A stretch of 64,000 nucleotides of DNA from Chlorops oryzae. Taxonomy: Eukaryota; Arthropoda; Insecta; Diptera; Chloropidae. A program made the translations under genes and the position numbers. Below, piece after piece: positions 1-11,645 of the stretch. Each line of letters begins with the position of its first letter. Within the stretch, counting starts at the first letter, position 1. The stretch lies in assembly GCA_020466095.1 (NCBI GenBank), contig CM035806.1:68747283-68811282 (forward strand). The letters are read 5' to 3'. The notes under the pieces are model-generated. The model searched no databases. It saw only the letters and a list, made by a program, of their open reading frames with translations, and was not told the DNA's origin.

Positions 1-1974
1 TTATACCCAGCGTAAGCGGGGTATATTGGTTTTGTGCGAATCTTGTAACAGGGAGAACTAAGCTCCGGAGATATAGACATATATATATAGAAACAAGTTA
101 GGGTGTTATAGTCAGGCGAGCCTGACAATAGAATACCCGACACATACACACATGTTCAAATATTTTTAATATCAAGAGGTGTTTAAGACCATAAGGGGCC
201 CCATATACCGACTTTTGTTATATTTCTTTATGAAAACTGCCCCTCTGCCACGCCCACTTTTCCAATTTTTTGGAATTCTAATCGAAGGCTTAGATATACC
301 CTCAAATCCTAAGTTTCATTGAAATATTTGGAAAAAGTCCGATTTTGAGGCAGTTTTGAGATTTTTGTGACAGACCCTAGTACTGGAGGTACCCTTAATA
401 ATGGACCGATCTAGGAAATTTTTTGGGAGAATGTTTATGGCTACAAAAGAAGCATAAGTGCCAACTTTCGTTCAAGTCCCATTTGAAGTTCGGGTGTAGG
501 GGACAATTTTCGAAAAACGCCTTTCTGCCACGCCCACTTTTAAAATTTTTGGAAATCGTATTACTTGCCTTGAAACATGTTCAAATATCAAATTTCATCA
601 AAATATGTTGAAAAACTTCGAGTTTAGAGCAGTTTTTGTGATTTTCGTAACAGACCCTAGTACTGGAGGTACCCCTAAAAATGGTCCAATCGGGTCCATT
701 CTCGAACTTGTTCTTACTCATGTCCCTGTGAGCACGCATACCAAATTTTGTCAAGATAGATCAACTCCTTCGATAAGATAACTGTATACAAACAGACGGA
801 CAGACGGACAGACGGACAGACGGACAGACGGACGGACGGACAGACGGACAGACGGACAGACGGACGGACATGTCTAAATCGAATCTCCTGGTGACGCTGA
901 TCATTTCTATATACATTTTGTATGGTCTATCTCGACTGGTTCTGGGTGTTACACACAACCACACAAACGCAATATACCCTCGACACAGAGTGTGTCGGGT
1001 ATAATGATCAGGATCAAAAACTGAATCGATTTAGACATGTCCGTCTGTCCGTCTGTCCGTCTGTCCGTCCGTCCGTCTGTCCGTCTGTCCGTCCGTCCGT
1101 GGTCGGATCTCCTCCGAAACGGCTGGACCAATCAAGTCGAAATTTGGCACACAGGTATATCGGGATCCGAGTATGATCCTAAGTAAAAATGGGAGACATC
1201 CGCCCACTGCCACGCCCACAAATTAATATAATGTGTTTTCAATAAAATGCTTGTAACTTGCGAACTACTCAAAACATTCCATTGATATTTGGTGTACTAG
1301 TAAATTACGAAAAGGGACATATCCTGGAAAAAAATGGACGCCGCCCTCCGTGAGCCACGCCCACTAATAAGCCCACAAATAAGGGCTTATCGTAACTTGT
1401 GAAGTAAAAGGCGTAGAAGCTTCAAATTTGCAACATAGGTTGAGCAAGGCGAATGAAAGGTGTAGGAAAAAAATTTATATGGCCCGCCCACTGCCACGCC
1501 CACAAATAGAGATTTTTCGTAACTTCCGAATTAATAGGCATAGAAGCTTCAAATTCGCAACATAGGTTCACCAAGGCGAATGAAAGGTGTAGGAACAAAA
1601 ATTTATGTAGCCCGCCCACTGCCACGCCCACAAATGGAGAATTTTCGTAACTTCCGAAGTAAAAGGCATAGAAGCTTCAAATTCGCAACATAGGTTCACC
1701 AAAGCGAATGAAAGGTGTAGGAAAAAATTTTTTGTGGCCCGCCCACTGCCACGCCCACAAATGAAGATTTTTCGTAACTTCCGAAGTAAAAGGCGTAGAA
1801 GCTTCAAATTCGCAACATAGGTTCACCAAGGCGAATGAAAGGTGTACGGAAATAATTTTTTTTGCCCTCCCACTGCCACGCCCACAAATGGAGAAGCAAA
1901 ACATAGTGCGCTCATAATGTCGGGGCGCTGGGTATTTCAAAGTCGGGCTTGACAGACTTTAGCTTTCTTACTTG
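1..1974 (+). mobile_element. Family A Helentron/mini-me-like element, copy A1, split by a B element
   Basis: The copy begins at the window edge with TATACCCAGCGTAAGCGG and ends in a hairpin (AAAGTCGG-loop-CCGACTTT, one mismatch here) followed by CTTACTTG at about 1974. After the B insertion come a (GTCY)n tract (1040-1100), a block with CCACGCCCAC, and about four ~125-bp tandem units (1390-1900), each carrying 'cgaatgaaaggtgtagg' and 'actgccacgcccac'. An 11-bp sub-terminal inverted repeat (ATACCCAGCGT near the 5' end, its complement near the 3' end) brackets the element. This plan matches the dipteran mini-me/DINE-1 group, non-autonomous and rolling-circle-type by family knowledge. No protein is encoded; short open frames here are by-products of the repeats. 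Confidence 0.82.
94..1003 (-). mobile_element. Family B Helentron/mini-me-like element, copy B1, nested in A1
   Basis: On the minus strand it starts TTATACCCGACACACTCTG and ends with hairpin GTCAGGC-tc-GCCTGAC and CTAACTTG. It contains a long (GTCY)n tract (797-871 on the plus strand as cagacgga) and two CCACGCCCAC blocks. Flanking A1 sequence (atatatagaaa / tgatcaggatc) is continuous in the other A copies, so B1 jumped into A1 without a visible long target duplication. Family B shares the block 'atcgatttagacatgtcc' (with one change) and the terminal CTTACTTG with family A, so the two are related. Confidence 0.85.
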
Positions 1975-1987
1975 TTTTAAACTATAA

Positions 1988-2871
1988 TTATACCCGACAC
2001 ACTCTGTGTCGAGGGTATATTGCGTTTGTTGGGTTGTGTGTAACACCCAGAACCAGTCGAGATAGACCATACAAAATGTATATAGAAATGATTAGCGTCA
2101 CCAGGAGATTCGATTTAGACATGTCCCTCTGTCCGTCTGTCTGTCTGTCTGTCTGTCCGTCTGTCTGTCTGTCTGTATACAGTTATCTTATCGAAGGAGT
2201 TGAGCTATCTTGACAAAATTTGGTATGCGTGCTCACGGGGACATGAGTAAGAACAAGTTCGAGAATGGACCCGATCGGACCATTTTTAGGGGTACCTCCA
2301 GTACTAGGGTCTGTTACGAAAATCACAAAAACTGCTCTAAACTCGAAGTTTTTCAACATATTTTGATGAAATTTGATATTTGAACATGTTTCAAGGCAAG
2401 TAATACGATTTCCAAAAATTTTAAAAGTGGGCGTGGCAGAAGGGCGTTTTTCGAAAATGGTCCCCTAAACCCGAACTTCAAATGGGACTTGAACGAAAGT
2501 TGGCTATTATGTTTCTTTTGTAGCCATAAACATTCTCCCAAAAAATTTCCTGGATCGGTCCATTATTAAGGGTACCTCCAGTACTAGGGTCTGTCACAAA
2601 AATCTCAAAACTGCCTCAAAATCGGACTTTTTCCAAATATTTCAATGAAACTTAGGATTTGAGCGTATATCTAAGCCTCCGATTAGTATTCCAAAAAATT
2701 GGAAAAGTGGGCGTGGCAGAGGGGCAGTTTTCATAAAGAAATATAACAAAAGTCGGTGTATTGGGCCCCCATATGGCCTTAACACTTCTTGATATTAAAA
2801 ATTATTTGAACACGTGTGTCTGTGTCGGGTATTCTATTGTCAGGCTCGCCTGACTATAACACCCTTACTTG
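1988..2871 (+). mobile_element. Family B element, copy B2, full length
   Basis: It starts TTATACCCGACACACTCTG at 1988 and ends with the GTCAGGC hairpin and CCCTTACTTG at 2871. The (GTCY)n tract is at about 2120-2175. It lies 14 bp after the end of A1 and abuts the truncated copy B3. The nearly complete structure makes it a useful reference copy for the family (about 880 bp). Confidence 0.85.
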
Positions 2872-3545
2872 TTAGAGGCTTAAATATACGCTCAAATTTT
2901 AAGTTTCATTAAAATATTTCAAAAAAGTCCGATTTAAAGGCAGTTTTGGGATTTTTGTGACAGACCCTAGTACTGGAGGTACCCTTAATAATGGGCCTAT
3001 CAAAAATTTTTTTGGAGAGGATGTTTATGGCTACAGAGGAAGCATAACTGCCAAATGTCGTTCAAGTCCCATTTGAAATTCGGGTGTAGGAGGCAATTTT
3101 CGAAAAATGCCCTTCGGCCACGCCCACTTTTCCAATTTTTTGAAATTGAATAAATTGACTTCAAATATGTTCAACTATCAAATTTCATCAAAATATCTTG
3201 AAAAAATTCGCTTTAAGAGCAGTTTTTGTGATTTTCGTAACAGACCCTAGTACTGGAGGTACCCCTAAAAATAGTCCGATCGGGTCCATTCTCGAACTTG
3301 TTCTTACTCATGTGCTTGTGAGTACGCATATCAAATTTCATCAAGATAGCTCAACTCCTTCGATAAGAAAACTGTATACAAACAGACGGACAGACGGACA
3401 GACAGACGGACATGGCTAAATCGAATCTCCTGGTGACGCTGATCATTTCTATATATATTTTGTATAGTCTATCTCAACTGGTTCTGGGTGTTACACACAA
3501 CCACACAAACGCAATATACCCTCGACACAGAGTGTGTCGGGTATA
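2872..3545 (-). mobile_element. Family B element, copy B3, 3' truncated
   Basis: The copy retains the 5' part of family B: TTATACCC end at 3545, a short (GTCY)n tract near 3387-3412 and both body blocks. It lacks about 250 bp including the 3' hairpin, and B2 abuts the break. Its 5' end directly touches the 3' end of B4. Confidence 0.75.
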
Positions 3546-3546
3546 A

Positions 3547-4166
3547 CAAGTAAGGGTGTTATAGTCAGGCGAGCCTGACAATAGAATACCCGACACAGAC
3601 ACACATCTTCAAATAATTTTTAATATCAGGAGTTGTTTAAGGCCATAGGGGCCCCATATACCGTACCGACTTTTGTTTAAATTCTTTATGAAACCCGCCC
3701 CTTTGCCACGCCCTTTTTTTCCAATTTTTCGGAATTCTAATCGGAGGCTTAAATATACGCGCAAATTCTAAGTTTCATTGAAATATTTCGAAAAAGTCAG
3801 ATTTTGGGGCAGTTTTGAGATTTTTGTGACAGACCCTAGTACTGGAGGTACCCTTAATAATGGACCGATCAAGGAAATTTTATTGGACGATGTTTATGGG
3901 TACAAAGGAAGCATAAGTGCTAAATTTCGTTCAAGTCCCATTTAAAATTCGGGTGTAGGGGACAATTTATTAAAAATAACCTTCAGCCACGCCCACTTTA
4001 AAAATTTTTAAAAATCGTATTACTTGCCTTGAGACATGTTCATATATCAAATTTAATCAAAATATCTTGAAAAACTTCCATTTAAGAGCAGTTTTTGTGA
4101 TTTTCGTAACAGACCCTAGTACTGGAGGTACCCTTAAAAATGGTCCGATCGGGTCCATTCTCGAAC
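3547..4166 (-). mobile_element. Family B element, copy B4, 5' truncated
   Basis: The 3' hairpin and CTTACTTG terminus are at 3547-3590 and the body runs to about 4166. There it stops inside 'gggtccattctcgaac' and switches to copy B5 in the opposite orientation. B4 and B3 form a 3'-to-5' tandem on the minus strand. Confidence 0.75.
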
Positions 4167-4886
4167 ATCCGTCTGTCTGTCTGTCCGTCTGTCTGTTTGT
4201 ATACAGTTTTCTTATCGAAGGAGTTGAGCCATCTTGACGAAACTTGGTATGCGTGCTCACGGGGACATGAGTAAGAACAAGTTCGAGAATGGACCCGATC
4301 GGAACAATTTTAGGGGTACCACCAGTAATAGGGTCTGTTATGAAAATCACAAAAACTGCTCTAAAATGGAAGTTTTTCAAGATATTTTGATGAAATTTGG
4401 CATTTGAACATAGTTTAGGCCAATTAATGTGATTTAAAAAAATCAGAAGAATGGGCGTGGCAGAAGGGCGTTTTTCGAAAATTGTCTCCTACTCCCGAAA
4501 CGCCTATGGGACTTGAACGAAAATTGGCACTTATACTTCCTTTGCGGCCATAAACATCCTGTCCATAATTTTTTTTGATCGGTCCATTATTAAGGGTACC
4601 TGCAGTACTAGGGTCTGTCACAAAAATCTCAAAACTGCTCCAAAATCTGACTTTTTCTAAATATTTCAATGAAACTTAGAATTTGCGCGTATATTTAAGC
4701 CTCCGATTAGAATTCCGAAAAATTGGAAAAGTGGGCGAGACAAAGGGGCGGTTTTCATAAAAAAATTAAACAAAAGTCGGTATATGGGGCTCCTATGGAC
4801 TTAAACAAAGCTTGATATTAAAAATTATTTGTGTCTGTGTCGGGTATTCTATTGTCAGTCTTGCCTGACCATAACACCCTTACATG
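4167..4886 (+). mobile_element. Family B element, copy B5, 5' truncated, head-to-head with B4
   Basis: It begins inside the (GTCY)n tract (atccgtctgtctg) and runs to the degenerate terminus tacatg at about 4886. It is a near mirror image of B4, so 3547-4886 is a large imperfect inverted repeat with a ~110-bp centre at 4167-4278. Confidence 0.75.
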
Positions 4887-5592
4887 TTTTACATGGTGTT
4901 AATGTCAGGGACAATTAAGGGCTGACGTACCTGTTCTTGAAGATGAAGATGTGAGGGAACTCCGGTTGGTATTTGATTTTTGTTTGCCGCGGTTGCGCGA
5001 CGCAATTCAAAGTTTTTAATGTTAATTTTTTTTCTTAAATTTTTCACTAACTTTATCCTTTGTAGATAGATAGTTCACGAGTTTCAAATTTTCCTTTTAT
5101 AATTTTTAATTTTGGGGTTTTTTGTTTTTCACTCGGGACGCGGGTGTGTAGATTTGCGCGGACGATCGGATTCGGACACTTAAAATTCGATTGATGTTGC
5201 GGACAGCGACGCGCGTGCTAGCGAAAACGATCAAAGACTGTGCCGGCGTCGCTGGAGGTCGAACTGTTGAACGCGAGAGAGCAAAGGGTTTCGTTAAATC
5301 TGTTCGATTAAGGGCTCGCCCCCATAGCGGCTACAGCGAAAAACGGACACATGGCGATGTCCTACGGCAAAGCGAATTGTCTGAATCTGCATATCTTTGA
5401 AATTAGTCAAAAATCAGTGTATTGTATATTGATTTTATTTTAATTTTTTTTTAATGATTTCAAAGTTTTTTCTTTTAGGTTAATTAAAACTACACAGAGC
5501 CATATGACCGATGTCGGTGAGCTTAAATCCCCGTTCAGGCAAAGATTTTTTTTTTTTGTTTGGTGAAAAAGTAGATAATAATATACCCAACA
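4887..5592. other. Unassigned sequence between elements
   Basis: No family is recognised. A GC-richer patch at 5150-5400 carries a 69-codon open frame (5191-5400) without a recognisable domain; it may be the decayed edge of a retroelement. The rest is T-rich. Confidence 0.3.
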
Positions 5593-6971
5593 TATAACTA
5601 ATAAAGTGTGCTCGAATTAGGAACTTTTTTTTCAAACAACGGGTAGTCGTAGGGGTTAAGCCTGATTCGACTACGCTGATTCCAATAGGGCTAGTCATTT
5701 TCCGAAGTTAGTGGCCATTTTCGAAATATCGGGGCGTGAAGTTGTAGATCCTGGGAACAAACAAAACAATATTTTAATTTTTTTTTATTGTAAATCACAG
5801 TAAATCGAACGCATAAGCACGGAATCAACAAGAATACATCAAATAGAAACAAATTAGGCAAAAGCCTAACGTATGTATTTAATCGATCTTTTGATGATTT
5901 TCATCATGTTTTTTGAAAAACGAGTTTTTTATCGTTTTTTCTAATTTTTACGATTTTTAAACCCCTTCTTAAAAATATTCTTAGCGGAAAAATTCGAAAG
6001 TTCTATTTTTTTTTTTAAATCTGAAAATGGTATTAGGGGCTGTCCATTAATTACTTAAGATTTTTATTACTGTTTCCACGTTCGCGTCTGACTCACAGCA
6101 GTCAAAATAATGCTGACTTGACACTTCATGCGAGCATGTCCGACTACATAATTAGGTGTTAATGGTTCTAAAAACATTTTAAAGCGATTGACAAACGTGA
6201 AATGCATACTCAGATCGACTGGCCAACAAACAGACAGACAGGCAGGAGGAAGGAAGCACTGTTGTTTACCTATTGCCTATCGTTTGTTGTTTGTGTTGCA
6301 CAGCATGACTGGGAGGCTTCCTTGAGTAAAGCTCAGTCCAATTCTGCGCATGGAGGACGACTTCCATTAACGCATTATAAACTGCACACAATGCTCAATG
6401 AGTTCAATGGTGTAAATTCGTTGAGCATACATGGATTTGCATTTCCATTCGAATTCGAATGACATGCCTACACACGACCATAGAAACATGCATATACACA
6501 TACATCCTATACGCAAAAATACTGGTAAATAACGAATCAGGAAAACAAAAACTTAATGCGAGCGACACACCATACAACAAGTTGTAAAATTGAAGCGGAG
6601 CCGCGAATAATTTGTCATACCAGTCAGTATAACCAAAGTCCTTTCACTTGTTTAATGTTCTGAAGTACTGACTTACCATAAGAAGTTTTTTCTTTTACCC
6701 TCAGTACGCACTTAAGTAAAGAAAATGAATTTTCCATCATAAAATCATTTCCCAAGTTTGACGTATTTTTGCGAAATTTTTTATGTCGTTTGCCATTAAA
6801 TTTCTTCAAAAATTCAAATGTTAATTTGTGTTTCATGCGTGTTTAAGGAGGTTTTTGTGGTAAACAGTCCTAAACACCATGTTTAATACGTAGTCGAATC
6901 AGGCTTAACCCCTACGACTACCCGTTGTTTGAAAAAAAAGTTCCTAATTCGAGCACACTTTATTAGTTATA
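5593..6971. mobile_element. DNA element with 83-bp perfect terminal inverted repeats
   Basis: Positions 5593-5675 and 6889-6971 are exact reverse complements over 83 bp, starting TATAACTAATAAAGTG. The repeat contains its own short dyad (GTAGTCG / CGACTAC). The 1.2 kb interior shows no transposase and no similarity to the TIRs. The bases 'ca' lie on both outer sides, too short to call a target duplication. It is probably a non-autonomous transposon of unknown superfamily. Confidence 0.75.
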
Positions 6972-6997
6972 CAAACACTAAACACGAAAATGAAGTA

Positions 6998-8168
6998 CAG
7001 GAGATTTCCGATTTAACGAGTATTCGCGTTAGCGAGTTTCGCATTTAACGAGCATTTAAATTCGTTCCATTGAGTATCTTATATAACGAGCAAAATGGCA
7101 CAAAAATTTTTGTGTGCACTCGGTTTAGCGAGCAACATAACAAATCAGTGAAAAAGCATAAAGAGAAACAAAGAGGAATCCAAGAAATAGTTAAGCGAGG
7201 ATTCTAAAAGCGCGTGTGCTGCGCCAACTGCCGCAAGCAGTCAATGTATGAAAAGTAATGTTCAATTTTGCGTGACCTGCGTGAAATCGAAAAAGCGCAG
7301 GCGCTGTTGGACTTACCGCTTTAATTGTGCACAGTTGTTCAGTGATGTCAATTTTTAATCACCCACGTAAGCATACGTTAGTAGAAATCAGTCGCGTACC
7401 AACCTAGGGGCTTCGCCCCACCACGATTCTTGGTCTTAGGTGGAAGGAATTACCAAAATTAAAAGGAAAAAAATGGTGGAAATTTCTTTGCCCCCGCGGG
7501 AAGTTGGATTGTTACAGGTCTGGTATAAATCAGACTCGCCATATAATCAAGCAAAAGATTTCTCAAACCCCTCCCCCTTTTTTAACGCAAAAATACATTT
7601 TTCTACTGGCAACACTGCAGTTGTTTACTTATCATCATTACTCTTTGATAGTAAACTCTCAATTCAATTCATCAAATTTTCTTTGAATTTTTGTTACAAA
7701 ACGGGTTTTCAGCAAACTTTAAACTAACGGTCTTCCGTAAATAAAGCATTCTGAGAAATATTTTGGACTACATGTTGAATAATTTCATATCTAGAAGCTG
7801 TAAAAAATATCGCGCAATTGAAAAGACCTAGGTTAATTTTCCCCCTTTTTTTGTTCGGTTTATAAAAGAATGCCCCATGTTACCTATGTATTTTATAATT
7901 TAAACAAAACGTGATCTCATAAGTTTTTTACTCTGTTTACATAGACGTTATGTATATGTTTAATATGAACCAAAATGAAGAGTTGTTATGTTTTTTTTTT
8001 TGTTATTATAATTCTTTTGAAATAAAAAATTGTTTATAAGCCCAATTTATAATTTTAATCTCTTACAATAAGAAAAAAATGATTTTATGATGGTACTCAA
8101 TTTAACGAGAAATTCGATTTAACGAGAAGTGCTGGCAACATTGAGCTCGTTAAATCGGAAATCTCCTG
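6998..8168. mobile_element. pogo/Tigger-like non-autonomous element with TA duplication
   Basis: The ends are CAGGAGATTTCCGATTTAAC (6998) and its complement (8146-8168), each flanked by TA (6996-6997, 8169-8170). Sub-terminal text repeats 'tttaacgag' several times on both sides, as in pogo/Tigger elements. A 95-codon frame at 7440-7727 has no recognisable DDE or CENP-B-type helix-turn-helix motif, so a functional transposase is absent. Confidence 0.7.
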
Positions 8169-8170
8169 TA

Positions 8171-9725
8171 TTTATCGCATAAACACCTCGAAAACACTTC
8201 TGTCGATAACAAATCGTATCGAAATTTCGAGTATATCTTACTGCCAAAGAGAAATTAAAGCAAAAATTGATAATAAGGGCACCCAAAATTATTAAAATTG
8301 AGCCTTTAAAGTATGCATGATTCATAAAATTACATAGCACCCTTCTGAGGGCGTGTTTTCACGTAATCAACGGATGCTGGAAGCATCGGAAATATTTCAA
8401 AATATTGACATCCACATATGTTTTCAGGGCTCAATTTAAATACTTGTGGTTGCCCTGGCGATAATGGACGGTAAGTGAGTAATACATATTTCGAAATTCA
8501 TATAAAAATGAGACATCAAGGAGTTATTTAAGTTTGATAATGAAAAAGGTCCCCAGCGACCTTGTCGTTATCCGTAGGATTCATACATTTTGGCCAAATA
8601 TAATGATTTGTGGGAAGCCTATTTTATTTTATTTTTAACTGCTTTGAATATCTTAGAATATGTTTTTGAAATAAATAGCAGTATGTACCTACATTGAAAT
8701 CAATTTAATGATTCTCTTGCAAATGTAAAGATTTTCGGCTTTTGAAATGAAAATAAAATTACACGAGCAGCTGTCAGGTTTAAACACCTTCGTACAAGTG
8801 GAAACGGTAGTGTTTTATCGAAGCGTTTAAGCTAAGCACTTCAGAGTTAAACACCATGTAAAAACGCGCTATAACATGTGGCATGATAACCAAATTTTCA
8901 CTTTTTCCTTTTTCAGGGATTGACACTTCAACTCCCAGTGTCATCATCGGCAGACAGTAGTTTCTTTTTTGTGCCATACCTAATTTTTTTTGATTTTCAA
9001 GCTATTATGAAGTTAGATGTTAAATCTTGAATAAGATTTGTTTTTCTTGTTGTAATATTGATATCACCTTGTTAATTACGCCTTGTATCTTATGATTTTA
9101 AAAATATAATTAAAAATCATTGCTACAGCGTTGCAGATAGACATTTTCAGATTTTCATATTTTCTACATATGCCGTGTCGTCTGTAGATGGCCTTGAATG
9201 AAAATTAACTACGTCAAATATTTTTCATATTTTGTATCACCAACCAATTATTATACATATGTCATTAAGTGAAAAATTAGGGCTAAGATCGCATTCTTGG
9301 ATTATTGATCAAATTCATTCAATTCAGGTGAGAAATTCGAGTCGCCAGAATCAAGTGAGAATATTAAAAGTGCAACGTTGCAATCTTCATCGGTTGTATG
9401 AAAATCTGTAATGTGTATGATGCACTTAAAGAACGATGGCATTTACATGCGTTCACACATGCATACGCACACGCGTAAGCATGCATACATTCATGCTTAG
9501 CACATCAAAAGGAAGAAATTCAGAAGCAAGAGTTGACTCCATTGCACAAACCCTGCAGAAGATTGGTGTAAATTGGGGCTCTAGCGAGTAGTCTTCGAGT
9601 ATAGGAAAAAGAACCAGTGCACGAGTATAGATACTGAGAGTAGAGACTAACTAGTGGCACGGTAAACGAGACGCCTGCAGTTCAAATTTGCTTATTCAAA
9701 TATTTCTATGAATTTAGAACCCTTT
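8171..9725. other. Unassigned AT-rich sequence
   Basis: No element ends, long frames or RNA genes were recognised. The stretch at 9460-9500 is rich in 'catgcata/cgcacacg' words. It may be unique host intron or intergenic DNA. Confidence 0.3.
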
Positions 9726-10886
9726 TTATACCCAGCGTAAGCGGGGTATATTAGTTTTGTGCAAATCTTGTAACAGGGAGAATTAAGCTCCGGAGATATA
9801 GAAAAATATATATAGAAATGATCAGGATCAAAAACTGAATCGATTTAGACATGTCCGTCTGTCCGTCTGTCCGTCCGTCCGTGGTCGGATCTCCTCCGAA
9901 ACGGCTGAACCAATGAAGTCGAAATTTGGCACACATGTATATCGGGGTCCAGGTATGATCCAAAGTAAAAATGGGAGACATCCGCCCACTGCCACGCCCA
10001 CAAATGAATTTATTGTGTTTTCAATAAAATGCTTGTAACTTGCGAACCACTCAACACATTCCATTGATATTTGGTGTGCTGGTAAACTACGAAAAGGGAC
10101 ATATCCTGGCAAAAAATGGACGCCGCCCTCCTCGAGCCACGCCCACAAATAAGCCCAAAAATAAGGGCTTATCGTAACTTGTGAAGTAAAAGGCGTAGAT
10201 GCTTCAAATTCGCAGCATAGGTTGTCCAAGGCAATTGAAAGGTGTAGGTAACAAAATTTATGTATAGCCCGCCCACTGCCACGCCCACAAATGGAGAATT
10301 TTCATAACTTCCGAAGTAAAAGGCGTAGAAGCTTCAAATTCGCAACATAGGTTCACCAAGGCGAATGAAAGGTGTAGGAAAATTTTTTTTATGGCCCGCC
10401 CACTGCCACGCCCACAAATGAAGAGTTTTCGTAACTTCCGAAGTAAAAGGCGTAGAAGCTTCGAATTCGCAACATAGGTTCACCAAGGCGAATGAAAGGT
10501 GTAGGAACAAAAGTTTATGTAGCCCGCCCACTGCCACGCCCACAAATAGAGAATTTTCATAACTTCCGAAGTAAAAGGCGTAGAAGCTTCAAATTCGCAA
10601 CATAGGTTCACCAAGGCGAATGAAAGGTGTAGGAAAAAATTTAATGCGGCCCGCCCACTGCCACGCCCACAAATGAAGATTTTTCGTAACTTCCGAAGTA
10701 AAAGGCGTAGAAGCTTCAAATTCGCAACATAGGTTCACCAAGGCGAATGAAAGGTGTAGGGAAATAATTTATGTTGCCCTCCCACTGCCACGCCCACAAA
10801 TATTGAAGAAAAACATAGTGCGCTCATAATGTCGGGACGCTGGGTATTTCAAAGTCGGGCTTGACCGACTTTAGCTTTCTTACTTG
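9726..10886 (+). mobile_element. Family A element, copy A2, full length
   Basis: It runs from TTATACCCAGCG at 9726 to the perfect hairpin AAAGTCGG-gcttga-CCGACTTT and CTTACTTG at 10886. The (GTCY)n tract is short (9853-9882). About five tandem ~125-bp units occupy 10170-10790. Long frames on the minus strand (for example 9828-10229) arise from the repeat unit and are not genes. Confidence 0.87.
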
Positions 10887-10949
10887 TTTTATTTTTTATT
10901 TCCAATTTATTCTTCTTAATATTTAATTTTAAATAACTAATCCAAAAAA

Positions 10950-11045
10950 AAAAAAAAAAAATTCGATTTTGCGAGAATCCAACCCCGGTTTTCGGGGGCG
11001 TGCGGCGAATGCTCTACCCATGCGCTACTTCAGCCCGAGCCGTTG
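10950..11045 (-). repeat. tRNA-derived SINE-like module
   Basis: Read on the minus strand it has an A-box-like TAGCGCATGGGTAGAGC and a B-box-like GGTTGGATTCTCG about 35 bases later, the spacing of a pol III internal promoter. It cannot fold into a full cloverleaf by eye, so it is called as the head of a SINE rather than a tRNA gene. Its boundaries and tail are not clear. Confidence 0.5.
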
Positions 11046-11124
11046 CCTTTGCTAGTAACGTAACACATGAAATTTACTTGATTGGCCCCATAATCTATAC
11101 TTCAACACTACTTCAAACGCGAGT

Positions 11125-11205
11125 AGAGATTTTTCAATGACAGCACAATGTTAAAATCGTCAGTTGAATGCATTGTGGGGGAAATTAATAGCGAGTAGTA
11201 CTGGG
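11125..11205 (+). repeat. Dispersed block 'caatgacagc...gcattg' (copy 1)
   Basis: The pattern 'caatgacagcacaatgttaaaa', about 14 bases, then 'gttgaatgcattg' recurs at 18513-18565 and at 31457-31512 with small changes. The 18.5 kb copy sits at the inner edge of a TIR element and the 31.5 kb copy inside another element. It is therefore a shared transposon-derived module. Confidence 0.5.
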
Positions 11206-11309
11206 GCATTTACAAGTATTCTAGGACCATACCCTGGAGTACTCCAATCTTCTATGTTACAGGGAAGGCATCGAACAAGTTTTGCAGCAATCAGTCAAGC
11301 TGACGTGGC

Positions 11310-11600
11310 ACAGTGTAGCAATTTCATAGAAAGAGCGGCCAAAATTAGAAACCGCTGTTGTAGGAAGATGAAATTTGGCATGGAGGTTTATTTTGATGAG
11401 ATTAAGAAATATTACAAATTTGTGGACCAGCCCAACCCCCAACCCCCATTAGACTGTTTGTTATTTTGAATATTTTGATCGATTTCAAAGCGCCGGGCGG
11501 AAAAAGTTTCCATTTGGCATAAAACTGACTGGTTTCAAATTTGGTGCCGATCGGAGGTGATTTAATGGGTGCACTAGGGCTCTGAAATATGGAAAAACAA
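11310..11600 (+). repeat. Family C repeat, copy 1
   Basis: The text 'agatgaaatttggcatggaggtttattttgatgagattaagaaat', then 'cccaacccccaaccccc' and 'gaaatttggtgccgatcgg'-type sequence, matches 18820-19040 ('caatgaaatttgacgtggaggtttattttcataaaattaag', 'ccccaacccccacccccc'). A 101-codon frame at 11164-11469 crosses the repeat and has no recognisable domain. Family C may be a further relative of families A and B. Confidence 0.5.
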
Positions 11601-11645
11601 TTTTAATGGGAATTAGTGTGGCCATCCGCGGTTTGTGATTCCTTT

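Noticed and set aside
797..871. Regularly repeated GTCY units looking like a short-spacer array
   Set aside because: No spacers; a 4-bp microsatellite within a mobile element in a eukaryotic genome, not CRISPR.
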